Origin: Petrosia ficiformis
Taxonomy: Eukaryota > Porifera > Demospongiae > Haplosclerida > Petrosiidae
Direction: 5' to 3'
Assembly (NCBI GenBank): GCA_947044365.1
Contig: OX345649.1
Location: 5,815,687 to 5,879,686, forward strand
DNA length: 64,000 nucleotides
Shown here in pieces: positions 25,498 to 39,872 of this stretch; position 1 is the first letter of the stretch; every line of letters begins with the position of its first letter. Position numbers and translations under genes: made by a program. A model generated the notes under the pieces. That model was not told where the DNA came from. It searched no databases and was given only the letters and a program-made list of their open reading frames with translations.

Positions 25498-26355
25498 TTA
25501 ACAAACACATAATAAGGCAAATACAGAACAAGATATATCTATTTGTTCTTCGTTATTAGCGCCTTCATTTTTCAATGAATCTCTCATTTTACTATCCAAA
25601 TTCTCAACTGCAGATTTAGAATGATGTTCCAGATATCTTTGCCATGAAGACCATGTGCTAATATACCCAATGAAATCTTGTATTGTTGTTTGATAATGTA
25701 CTGTAGTATCATATCTTTCAGTCAATGGATAAGGAAGAGGTATATCATGATATAGATTATCTAATGGTTGAGATCTTGGATGTCTGTACTGGAAAATATA
25801 ACATTCACAAAACTCGTTAAATAAGACGTTTAATGTTTTATTAGCAAGTATTGGTCTAGAGTATCCATAGATAGCGACACATCCTGGTTTCTTCAGAACC
25901 CTTTGTACCTCTGGAATTGTAGTGGAATGATCTAACCAATGCCAAGCTTGTGCACATGATATCATATCAACAGACTGATCAGGAAAAGAGAGCTTATCTG
26001 ATGAAGATACTTCAAACTCCACATTGGGAGTATGTTTATCTATTTTCTCCTTAGCATATGATATTTGAGCCTCACTGATGTCTGTACCAATACATCTCTT
26101 AAACACTGGACTCAATGGAAATGTACTCTGTCCAGATCCACAAGCTATATCAACCATTAAATCATTACCCACTCCATTATCACTTAAAAATACCTTCATC
26201 TTATCATACAGCTCAGTTGGGTATGAGAAACGAAACCTGAATGATGTATATATAATTATCCAATTATATATTACTATTATTATAAAGATATATACTGTCA
26301 CTCACTTGGAGTATATATTAGCATGAATAAGTCCATCAAACAATCTGATAGACAT
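25498..26355 (-). CDS. SAM-dependent methyltransferase (type 11), copy 2
   Basis: Exons 26306-26355 and 25498-26236 splice to 262 residues, the same length and intron position as copy 1. SAM-binding motifs are identical to copy 1 (DIACGSGQS, AQAWHWLDHS). The C-terminal cap diverges and holds SWQRYLEHHSKSAVENLD in place of the SGYVAYCEKNPG segment of copy 1, suggesting a different substrate. The start ATG at 26355 lies 57 bp from the proposed start of the mL58-like gene on the other strand. Confidence 0.87.
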
Positions 26356-26412
26356 CTATGTACTTTCAGCCTGAATCTACTCTCAGCCACACCCCCAAGT
26401 CTTTGTATCCAC

Positions 26413-26901
26413 ATGGCAAAATTTACAAGATACATTTCTGTTTTTTCTCTGCAGATTTCTCGACCTTACAGTGGAGCAAAGTCTACAAGTTCTTATTTAT
26501 TAAGTACAGATCAAAGTACAATAGTTTGTGTTCATCCAAAATGTGATCCACCACTTGGACTATCGAAACCACTAAAGATGTCGAAACCAGTAATAAAAAG
26601 AGAATCGTTGACACAAGAACAAACAAATATTGTAAAGCGTCTTCGATCTCAAGACACATCAGTATGGACTGTTAATACGTTGGCTAGACTGTTCAACGTT
26701 AGGAGAGCTGACATTAGTAATGTAGTCCCAACAAATCAAGAAAGAGTGCATCATCTTGAAAAGGAAAGAGAGATGTTATCATCACTACCTTTGAGGAAGA
26801 GACGGATCTATGTGACAAAGAAAGAAGCAGAAAGACAGAAGAAACTTGAAGAATATATTTCTAAAATGAATTATGATTTTCCAGGCCTTGCAAAAAAATG
26901 A
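26413..26901 (+). CDS. mL58/MRP-L20-like mitochondrial ribosomal protein
   Basis: Single exon of 162 residues if the ATG at 26413 is used. The N-terminus (AKFTRYISVFSLQISRPYS) is basic, hydroxylated and lacks acids, as in a matrix-targeting presequence. The core has LTQEQTNIVKRLRSQDTSVW, then LARLFNVRRADISNVVP, then a basic tail rich in KKEAERQKKLEE. The order 'helix, RLR-x-DP/T-xxW, LA-x-xF-x-V, xxxVxP, ER' is the pattern I know from fungal mitoribosomal mL58 (MRP-L20 family). An earlier in-frame ATG at 26323 would overlap the methyltransferase gene and is less likely. A neugrin/Rrg9-type helix-turn-helix protein is the alternative. Function is inferred. Confidence 0.55.
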   Translation: MAKFTRYISVFSLQISRPYSGAKSTSSYLLSTDQSTIVCVHPKCDPPLGLSKPLKMSKPVIKRESLTQEQTNIVKRLRSQDTSVWTVNTLARLFNVRRADISNVVPTNQERVHHLEKEREMLSSLPLRKRRIYVTKKEAERQKKLEEYISKMNYDFPGLAKK

Positions 26902-26960
26902 ATTATTACATCATTCATTCATTATATCATAATTACAACTTATTACATCACTAATAGTAT

Positions 26961-28791
<1,831 letters not shown>

Positions 28792-28940
28792 GTTGTATAA
28801 TTATACCTATAGTAACCTAGGTTGCTAACCTGCTATTAATTAGGTCCCCACCCTGTAATAATAACAATAAAATGTCAATAATAATAATAATAATAATAAA
28901 TTAATATTAATAATGATAAAAATTAAGAATACGAAGTAAC

Positions 28941-28951
28941 GCGCATGCGCA
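28941..28951. promoter_or_regulatory. NRF1-type palindrome between AKR copy A and a small plus-strand gene
   Basis: GCGCATGCGCA, one base short of the perfect 12-bp NRF1 palindrome, lies 20 bp upstream of the ATG at 28971. Confidence 0.55.
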
Positions 28952-28970
28952 TTATTCAAAGTTTATAAAG

Positions 28971-29456
28971 ATGGAAGAACAGAGTACAGTTGTGTGAATC
29001 TTTATGTTGTGAAAAACTGTAATCGTAGTTTCTCAAAAGAAATTCTAGCTGCTTTTGACAAACAAACAAAAGGATTCTCTAGGACACTGAAGAATTTGTC
29101 AAACATTTGGACTCGGCGGATTATAAGACATTACAAGTTAGCCGATCATACAATAACATGTGCTTTAATCCAATTCAATCTCATACATAGTTTTTTTAAT
29201 TACCTGATATTATAATTATTGTATTGTATATTTTTCTTTTAGTTATGATATGAAGAAAGAAGGCCCTTTTCAATGTGTGAGTAAATTCTTGACTTACGAT
29301 TATATATGACATCAGAGTGTGCATGCAATTTAGTAAATTTATTTTTTAGTATTTATTCCGAGTGAAGCGAAACTATGCTTGGGTTTAATTGAACTTTTTC
29401 GTGGTGGCGGTCCACATTTTTCAAATTTTAAACGGCTGTTTCTGTTTACGGTTTGA
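28971..29456 (+). CDS. Unrecognised 90-aa protein, four exons
   Basis: Reconstructed from splice signals rather than one long frame. Exons 28971-28991, 29083-29189, 29243-29280 and 29350-29456 total 273 nt, exactly 91 codons including TGA. Acceptors are good (TTCTCTAG, TTCTTTTAG, TTTTTTAG); the first donor (GTT|GTGTGA) is weaker. Recognisable stretches are DTEEFVKHLDSADYKTLQV, YYDMKKEGPFQCV and SEAKLCLGLIELFRGG. I cannot assign a family. No transmembrane segment or signal peptide is obvious. The NRF1-type palindrome 20 bp upstream supports a real promoter. The last exon runs into unusual non-coding sequence before the 173-bp satellite, so the original C-terminus may have been lost. Confidence 0.45.
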
Positions 29457-29818
29457 AGCTATGCTTATCAAACTCACAGATTGTTGGATAAGGTTGATTC
29501 CTATCCAATGGCTAACATATCCAGCCAGGATACGTCTTTTCATTGCGTATAATGGAAAGTAGCATTATCGCTCTCCTGACTATGTACTGGCAGTCTCTTA
29601 AGCTATTGTGTTCACAATTGAGTACTACAGTTGGTTCCCACTCAGTCGCTAATGAATGCAGCCTGAGTTATCAAAAGAATGTGCCCACAGACTTTGTATG
29701 GGCAGCCATTTAGGAGGGTGTGGCTTAATTTCACTGACAATTAAGGAGTGTGGCTCTGAATGCTGAGCGAGGGTTTCGATGCACAATAGTGTATCCCTAT
29801 ATAGTTCATTGTATACTC
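29457..29818. other. Unclassified intergenic sequence, less AT-rich
   Basis: About 360 bp between the small gene and the satellite with visibly higher GC than its surroundings. No frame, terminal repeat or splice pattern is recognised. It may be part of a repeat or the unique lead-in to the satellite. Confidence 0.4.
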
Positions 29819-30845
29819 TAGTTCAGTTGACTTGTGAAAAATAGTGTGAATTTATGTCTATAAATACTGTATTGTTTTTTGTATTGAGCTTCACTTTGGT
29901 GTAGACGGCAGAAAATAAGACAGTGATTTAGTGATGTATTTCATACAATGTTTAACACAATGCACTGTAACTTTATCTCTTTAAATTACTTAGTTCAGTT
30001 GACTTGTGAAAAATAGTGTGAATTTATGTCTATAAATACTGTATTGTTTTTTTGTATTGAGCTTCACTTTGGTGTAGACGGCAGAAAATAAGACAGTAAT
30101 TTAGTGATGTATTTCCATACAATGTTTAACACAATGCACTGTAACTTTATCTCTTTAAATTACTTAGTTCAGTTGACTTGTGAAAAATAGTGTGAATTTA
30201 TGTCTATAAATACTGTATTGTTTTTTGTATTGAGCTTCACTTTGGTGTAGACGGCAGAAAATAAGACAGTAATTTAGTGATGTATTTCCATACAATGTTT
30301 AACACAATGCACTGTAACTTTATCTCTTTAAATTACTTAGTTCAGTTGACTTGTGAAAAATAGTGTGAATTTATGTCTATAAATACTGTATTGTTTTTTG
30401 TATTGAGCTTCACTTTGGTGTAGACGGCAGAAAATAAGACAGTAATTTAGTGATGTATTTCCATACAATGTTTAACACAATGCACTGTAACTTTATCTCT
30501 TTAAATTACTTAGTTCAGTTGACTTGTGAAAAATAGTGTGAATTTATGTCTATAAATACTGTATTGTTTTTTGTATTGAGCTTCACTTTGGTGTAGACGG
30601 CAGAAAATAAGACAGTAATTTAGTGATGTATTTCCATACAATGTTTAACACAATGCACTGTAACTTTATCTCTTTAAATTACTTAGTTCAGTTGACTTGT
30701 GAAAAATAGTGTGAATTTATGTCTATAAATACTGTATTGTTTTTTGTATTGAGCTTCACTTTGGTGTAGACGGCAGAAAATAAGACAGTGATTTAGTGAT
30801 GTATTTCCATACAATGTTTAACACAATGCACTGTAACTTTATCTC
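29819..30845 (+). repeat. 173-bp tandem satellite, about six units
   Basis: Units start with TAGTTCAGTTGACTTGTG at 29819, 29991, 30165, 30338, 30511 and 30684, spaced 172-174 bp. Differences are mostly a single T in a T6/T7 run and occasional A/G changes, so the array is young or well homogenised. It ends near 30845 where the unit breaks into unique sequence. No coding potential. Confidence 0.95.
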
Positions 30846-31068
30846 ATTCATTGTGTTTCTAATAGTACAACTCTTAATGTGTTTTTATTTAGTATTATTT
30901 TCTATTCTATTTCACATCTTTGGTTGATTATCAAGAATAATCATTTGAAGAATAAGTAAGGTTGTTAAGTTGATAGTACTTGATTTCAGTCATGATAATA
31001 ATACTGAAGTTGTTATTTTGGTTACATGTTAGTATTTTCATTATGAATTATAATCAATACACAATAAG

Positions 31069-31735
31069 ATGTTTATTCAGTACATAATAATAGATGTTTA
31101 TTATTATCAATACATAACAATAGATGTTTATTATCATCAATACATAACAATAGATGTTTATTATCATCAATACATAATAGATGTTTATTATCATCAATAC
31201 ATAACAATACATGTTTATTATCATCAATACATAACAATACATGTTTATTATCATCAATACATAACAATAGATGTTTATTATCATCAATACCTAGATGTTT
31301 ATTATCAATACATAACAATAGATGTTTATTATCATCAATACATAACAATAGATGTTTATTATTATCAATACATAACAATACATGTTTATTATCATCAATA
31401 CATAATAATAGATGTTTATTATTATCAATACATAATAATAGATGTTTATTATCATCAATACATAACAATAGATGTTTATTATTATCAATACATAATAATA
31501 GATGTTTATTATCATCAATACATAACAATAGATGTTTATTATTATCAATACATAACAATAGATGTTTATTATTATCAATACATAACAATAGATGTTTATT
31601 ATTATCAATACATAGTAATAGATGTTTATTATTATCAATACATAATAATAGATGTTTATTATCATCAATACATAACAATAGATGTTTATTATTATCAATA
31701 CATAGTAATAGATATTTATTATCATCAGCACATAA
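31069..31735 (+). repeat. 30-bp minisatellite array 1 (about 22 units)
   Basis: Tandem units of ATAGATGTTTATTATCATCA plus ATACATAACA, 30 bp long, with a few 27-bp variants. Because 30 is divisible by three, long artificial frames stay open on both strands; these are not genes. Degenerate copies of the unit occur inside AKR introns (28370-28440, 33400-33460, 36340-36400). Confidence 0.95.
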
Positions 31736-31850
31736 CAATTCATGTTTGTTTATTATCAACACAATAGGATATTTGTTTACTGGTACCAGACAAATCATCA
31801 CACTGTATCTTCTCTTGTACACAGAACCTTGTGAATTCAATTAACAATCA
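31720..31850 (+). repeat. Duplicated flank of the minisatellite, copy 1
   Basis: Sequence from the CAGCACATAACAATTCATG edge through GGTACCAGACAAATCATCAC to CCTTGTGAATTCAATT recurs almost unchanged at 35085-35205. Both copies lead into the 3' end of an AKR gene, showing that array edge and gene were duplicated together. Confidence 0.85.
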
Positions 31851-32025
31851 AAATGTCATAATTATATTACATACAATAACTATTTTGATATCATTTTGTT
31901 TATCAATTCAGTATTGAACGTATTGTAGTTGATTAGGAAATTATATTAATAGAAACATGGTTACAAGAACAACAGATAGTAATTTATATTTTCTACCTGC
32001 TTATCATAATTATAACTAATAGTAT

Positions 32026-33913
<1,888 letters not shown>

Positions 33914-33998
33914 GTTAAAACACCCTGAAATTTTGCAAAGAAACAACACGTGATTACAGGAGGGAGTGGCTGATAATAGTAATTTCAAGTTAATGTGT

Positions 33999-34118
33999 AT
34001 CCTGACATACCAACTTTCATTACTTCATCAACTAGAAGAAGATTACTAGCAATGGTAGTACTGTTTGAGAGAGAGAGAGAAAGATTGAAAAATAGCACTG
34101 AATTTCACTTACCATGAA
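33999..34118 (-). pseudogene. Fossil of the last CCT6 exon
   Basis: This stretch matches the genuine terminal CCT6 exon and its preceding intron (36968-37100), including the codons for [16 protein letters not shown] and the GAGAGAGA tract upstream of it. The end of the exon is altered (the codons after GMS are lost). It ends abruptly at 34118 in an ATT microsatellite. It is a by-product of the segmental duplication that made the AKR copies next to CCT6. Confidence 0.82.
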
Positions 34119-34124
34119 TATAAA

Positions 34125-34157
<33 letters not shown>

Positions 34158-34164
34158 TTGATTC

Positions 34165-34400
34165 TAACCTGAATACAGTTTCTGTACAGCTGATAATGTT
34201 TCATTAATAGGTGTATTATGATCAGGTGCATGAATATAGAATATGTCTAGTGAAGACACTTGAAGTCTCTCCAGTGATATTCTCGTTTCTTCAAGTACAC
34301 GATCATATTTGAGACCTATAATAAGTCACATGATTAAAAGTAAATAGCCTTACCTTCTGGACACCAAGGATTAGCTTTACTAGCAATAAGACACTACAAA
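34165..34400 (-). pseudogene. AKR copy C, two-exon fragment
   Basis: Contains only the exon with SLERLQVSSLDIFYIHAPD and the exon with CLIASKANPW, with their intron. All 5' and 3' exons are missing: the left edge is the ATT run adjoining the CCT6 fossil, the right edge dissolves into the 30-bp minisatellite. The His-motif exon carries FYIHAPD instead of FYLHAPD. It cannot make a complete enzyme. Confidence 0.85.
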
Positions 34401-34429
34401 GAGATTTAACATTAGATATTTGTTAATTA

Positions 34430-35110
34430 TCGATACATAATAATAAATCTTTATTATTATCAATACATAACAATAGATGCTTATTATTATCAGTACATAA
34501 TAATAGATGTTTAATATTATCAATACATAACAATAGATGTTTATTATTATCAATACATAACAATAGATGTTTATTATTATCAATACATAATAATACATGT
34601 TTATTATTATCAATACATAACAATAGATGTTTATTATTATCAGTACATAATAATAGATGTTTATTATTATCAATACATAACAATAGATGTTTATTATCAT
34701 CAATACATAACAATAGATGTTTATTATTATCAATACATAACAATACATGTTTATTATTATCAATACATAACAATACATGTTTATTATCATCAATACATAA
34801 TAATAGATGTTTATTATTATCAATACATAATAATAGATGTTTAATATCATCAATACATAACAATAAATGTTTATTATTATCAATACATAGTAATAGATAT
34901 TTATTATCATCAATACATAACAATAGATGTTTATTATCATCAATACATAGTAATAGATGTTTATTATCATCAATACATAACAATAGATGTTTATTATCAT
35001 CAATACATAACAATAGATGTTTATTATTATCAATACATAACAATAAATGTTTATTATTATCAATACATAGTAATAGATATTTATTATCATCAGCACATAA
35101 CAATTCATGT
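34430..35110 (+). repeat. 30-bp minisatellite array 2 (about 22 units)
   Basis: Same unit as array 1. The left edge reads smoothly from the intron downstream of the AKR copy C exon (TTGTTAATTATCGATACATAA is also in the intron of copy A), so the array grew inside an AKR intron. The right edge shares the duplicated flank with array 1. Confidence 0.95.
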
Positions 35111-35215
35111 TTGTTTATTATCAACACAATAGGATATTTGTTTACTGGTACCAGACAAATCATCACACTGTATCTTCTCTTGTACACAGAACCTTGTGAA
35201 TTCAATTATGCTCCA
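35085..35215 (+). repeat. Duplicated flank of the minisatellite, copy 2
   Basis: Near-identical counterpart of 31720-31850, again placed between a minisatellite array and the 3' end of an AKR gene. The two copies part at 31841/35206, where copy 2 has an extra AATGAAAATTTCCATGTC-like stretch. Confidence 0.8.
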
Positions 35216-35407
35216 ACAATGAAAATTTCCATGTCATAATTATATTACATACAATAACTATTTTGACATCATTTGTTTATCAATTCAGTATTGAACGTAT
35301 TGTAGTTGATGAGAAATTATATTAATAGAAACATGGTTACAAGAACAACAGATAGTAATTTATAAAGATTTATTATTTCTAACTGCTTTAACTATAACTA
35401 ATAGTAT

Positions 35408-36024
35408 CTAACGATAATAAAGAGCACAGTTCCCTTTGTCCAGTTCCCATGCCTCATCAAATGCTTTCACAACTCCTACATGGACATTATCAACTCATGA
35501 GAGTCACATGATATCACTTACGAGGATCAAGAGGTCCTTCCTCACATGTATTAATATTATCAGTTATATGTTCTGGACTACTACCACCAATAATAATACC
35601 ATCTAATATATAAATTGTATAATAATATAATTATATAATAATATAACTTACCATTATATTCAGGTTTCATTAGTGAGTGATGATTAAGCCATCTAAAGGC
35701 AGCACTGATCATACTAACCTGATCCTTACCATATGATATATCTAATGACTGTTTGATACCTAATATTCCTTGAAATACAGACTCACGCCAAAACCTCTCA
35801 CGATATCTGGATTACGAGTATGAAATGACTAGTGATAACGTTTATTAAACTCACACTTCAGACCACTTTCCAAGCGAGTGAAATCTTCCTTCCCTATCCT
35901 GTTTCTCTAGATCAGTAAACTCATAATTACCTGTCAGTAATCCACCGGCTAACTACATGAGATTATATCACATCATAAGGTACATCACATGACATAATCC
36001 TTGAATTTACCCTCTAAAATGAAA

Positions 36025-36071
<47 letters not shown>

Positions 36072-36855
36072 GTCGATTCTAACCTGAATACAGTTTCTGT
36101 ACAGCTGATAATGTTTCATTAATAGGTGTATTATGATCAGGTGCATGAAGATAGAATATGTCTAGTGAAGACACTTGAAGTCTCTCCAGTGATATTCTCA
36201 TTTCTTCAAGTACACGATCATATTTGAGACCTATAATATTATAATAAGTCACATGATTAAAAGTAAAAAGCCTTACCTTCTGGACTCCAAGGATTAGCTT
36301 TACTAGCAATAAGACACTATAGAGATTTGACATTGATATTTGTTAATTACCAATACATAAAAATAGATGTTTGTTTATCAATACACAACAATAGATGTTC
36401 ATTAATTATCCATAATTATGACTTTATAATGTAGTCATTATTTCATATATTATAGTACCTTAGAACGTTGAGAATACTGACCAATAATTTCTTCAGATCT
36501 TCCATTCACATACCTGAATATATAATTATTATCGGTTTAATAAGTACAGGATTGTTATCCAGACCTAACTTTTAGTAAAGGTCTGGATATCATACAATGC
36601 AAGTATTTGCATACAAGAATATCTCATGCAGTTATTACCAAATTTTATAATATTTAAACTCACATAAATGCAGTATCAACTTCAGTATAGCCTCTGGCTA
36701 GAAATATATCCATTATTTCATGACACTTTGTGGAGGAAATATTTAGTTCACATTTTCAAATTAAATGCAGTATCACTAACAGGTGAATCTTCACTTAATT
36801 TCCTTCTTCCTATTTCCCCAGTACCAAGAACTACTCGGAGATTTTTGGAAGTCAT
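35408..36855 (-). pseudogene. AKR copy D with internal exon loss
   Basis: First exon (ATG at 36855; TSKNLRVVLGTGEIGRRK), the middle exons and the 3' exons are recognisable. Between about 35985 and 36020, however, the sequence jumps from the intron after the NPLAGG-type exon directly into a stub of the GKFKEF exon. The exons encoding SNYSSWQV, the [12 protein letters not shown] segment, [10 protein letters not shown] and [10 protein letters not shown] are gone. The first exon also has GTGEIG where copies A and B have GTMEMG. Without these exons the barrel cannot fold normally, so a pseudogene is likely. Confidence 0.8.
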
Positions 36856-36964
36856 TTCATAAGAGCCAAAGAAGCAACACGTGATTACAAGAAGGAGTGG
36901 CTGATATTCACTTTTTAATTTAAAATACAACACTAAATATTACATCAAGTTAATGTGATTTCTT

Positions 36965-38290
36965 TTATCCTTTCAGAGACGACATGCCAGCTTTCATTAC
37001 TTCATCAACTAGAAGAAGATTACTAGCAATGGTAGTACTGTTTGTGAGAGAGAGAGAAAGATTGAAACCTCACTATTAATAGCACTGAATTTCACTTACC
37101 ATGAATGTAAGAGTTGACGTTTTACACGATAATTATCCCAGATTCCTTCATCAGCAGGTATCATTGGTTCCCCAGTGGATAAATCCAGTCCAACAATCTG
37201 ACCTGAAGTGGAGTATTCATCTTGAAGTTTCAAAGATGATTCTTGAGGATCAAACCCAGAGTTCTGAGCAAGAACTTTCGGAATCACTAACAAAGCCTCA
37301 GCATAAGCCTATAGTGATATAAATAGATTATGAGTGTAACTGATTCTATGGTAACTAGTATTACAAATCATCATAAATGTTTGCTAATCGGCTATTTTGT
37401 AAAGGAAGCCAATGAAATGTGGTTTCTATGGATACTAATATTTGGTCTACTTTTAAAGGAAAGCATCTATATATAATTCATAAGACAGTTCTTTTGTAGT
37501 CATAAAGTATCTTGCTATACCTTAACACCATATTTAGCTCTTCCTGGTATTGTTGACATGAATTCAGATGATGTTAGAGAAACATAACCAGCTATCTCAT
37601 AAGCACCACCTCCAGGAATAACAGACCCTAACAGATACAAGTACTCAATTACACTATATATATAATATATTGAGTATCTCATACCATCTTCAATAGCATT
37701 CTTAACAGCTCTTAATCCATCGTGAACTGCATCTTTAACTTGAGTCAATGTGTGTTTATTAGGACCTTTATTATATAATACATTAGTCACATGTGTATCA
37801 CATGAATCGAGTCAATGTATGTTTATTAGGACCTTTTATAAGGACAGTAACTGACTCTGGATTATCAACACCCTCAATAAATGTAAACTTATCTTCACCC
37901 TGATAAAATATTTATTATTGATATTATTGTAATAAACTCTAAACTCACTAAAGTGTGTTCGTAAACTAGACCTGCTTTACCTAGACAATCAGGTGAAAGT
38001 TCATCAAGAGAATTCATTGCAACTCCTCCACAAACAAGTGTTAATCTAAAACAGTCCATAAAGCCACACCCACTAATTATATACACCATACCTTTCCATA
38101 TTCCTTCGTTTAGCTCTTCTTAATGCCACAATCCCCTCTCTAGCTAACATATCCAATGAAATAGGATCTATACCCTGATATATAATGATTACAAATATAC
38201 AGCACCTCGTATATTAATTAATTAACTCACTTTTTGGTTAATTACTACAAATCCCCTGTTGTTACCATTACACACCTAGAAATAATAATG

Positions 38291-38330
<40 letters not shown>

Positions 38331-39799
38331 CCTTATGTTTCAGTTCAATAACTCGTTTAACTTTGTCATCAGTAAATGTTCTCTCTGCTTCAATTAACTT
38401 TTCTCTCTCCAAGGCAGACTTGTAAAAGAATCCAGCATTAACCTCACTACAATATAAATAAATGTGTAATGTATATAATTATATACATTATATAAAACAT
38501 TAGTCACATGTGTATCACATGACGTATTCTCATAATAACACATGGTATTATTATAAAAGTCACATGACCTCTTTTCATACTCCATTGACACATTACAAGT
38601 GAGAATAAATGCATCATTGACTCTTTTCATCATATCAGGATGACGTGCACCATGATCTAATACTAACCCACGTATTAAACTATACAATGGATAATGAATT
38701 ATATATCATTTATAGACTCAATCCTATACCTAGTATCAGTATCAGTCCTATGTTGCATCTCCACTATCTCTACCATGTGAAGATCAATAGGTTGATCAGG
38801 CTTTCTAATTGCAAGAACAGCATCTACAACTACCTAATAATAGAAACTTCATAAATACACAACAACCTGATAATGAACAAAGAGAATGTGACACAAAGAT
38901 TAGCTCAAAATCTTACTTCAGTAACAATATCCGCTACTTCCGGACTCAGTTTAGTACGTAAAGAAGTTCTAGCCACATTAATAAGAGTATCTCTATCCAT
39001 CTCTCGAGTTACTTTAACCTCCTCCAATACCTACTCATATTATTAGCATATGGAATACACGATAGTCTTATTTCAAACCTTTAGAGCCTTCTCTTTAGCT
39101 TTCTCAAAACCTTCTGCTACAATACGTGGATGCAGACCCTATAAACAATATAGTGATATAATTATTATTAGATATAATGTGTTACCTCAGAGATATATAT
39201 ATCGGCTTGTTTTAATAGTTCACCAATGATAAGTACATTAGACGTAGTCCCATCTCCAGTAATATCATCCTATATCACACAATATAATGATATTCAGTAT
39301 CATATATTTACATACCTGTGCAGTTGCTACTCTGGCTAGTAGAGAGGCTGTTGGATGTTGAATTTGCTACACATATCAATGAAACATGTAATATGCTAAT
39401 TAAATTTAATAACATAATTACCATTTCATGAAGTAATACATTACCATCTTTAGTGAGTTTAATATCGCCAGCACCAGACACTAACCTAAAAGATTATTTA
39501 TTAATAACAAATGCAAAGGTTTTGTTAATTGTCTAGTAGTCATGTACTCATCAAAAGGACTTTACAACCTGTATCCATAGTAACAAATACTAATAGCTTA
39601 GAAATGGTAGACATAATGACACACTGATATTAATTAGTTCACAATATTATATAATATTCACATTTTTAGTGTCCCTTTTGGTCCTAGATTGGTTCTCAGA
39701 ACTTCTTGTAGTCCTTTAGCTCCATTAATATTCAATTGAAGTGCTTGAGCAGCTCTAGCAACCTCTGCTTTGGGATTTAGTGCTCTTACAGCAGCCATG
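36965..39799 (-). CDS. CCT6: T-complex chaperonin subunit zeta
   Basis: CCT6 is one of eight subunits of the cytosolic TRiC/CCT chaperonin that folds actin, tubulin and others. The first exon from ATG 39799 reads [20 protein letters not shown] and then [10 protein letters not shown]. Later exons give [39 protein letters not shown] (ATPase motif GDGTT), [59 protein letters not shown] and [12 protein letters not shown]. The terminal exon ends [10 protein letters not shown] with TAA at 36965-36967. About 14 exons. A partial copy of the terminal exon lies at 33999-34118. The gene shares a 73-bp divergent promoter with malectin. Confidence 0.96.
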
Positions 39800-39823
39800 T
39801 TACAAACTTCCACGTGTGCCTAC

Positions 39824-39835
39824 TGCGCATGCGCA
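39824..39835. promoter_or_regulatory. NRF1-type palindrome in CCT6/MLEC promoter
   Basis: TGCGCATGCGCA, identical to the site at 13931, lies in the 73 bp between the start codons of CCT6 and malectin. A CACGTG box is 7 bp to its left (39811-39816). Confidence 0.65.
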
Positions 39836-39872
39836 GACTGCAAATCAACTAAGGTTTTCTTTTCCAGTCAAA

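Noticed and set aside
26323..26412. N-terminal extension of the mL58-like protein from ATG 26323
   Set aside because: It would overlap the methyltransferase coding exon on the other strand, and the residues after ATG 26413 already look like a presequence.
31069..31840. Long frames of 150-255 residues on both strands
   Set aside because: They follow the 30-bp minisatellite, whose unit length is a multiple of three. The peptides are pure repeats such as LLCIDNNKH.
34380..35205. Frames of 242 and 260 residues on the minus strand
   Set aside because: Same cause as in array 1: repeat units of 30 bp stay open by arithmetic, not by selection.
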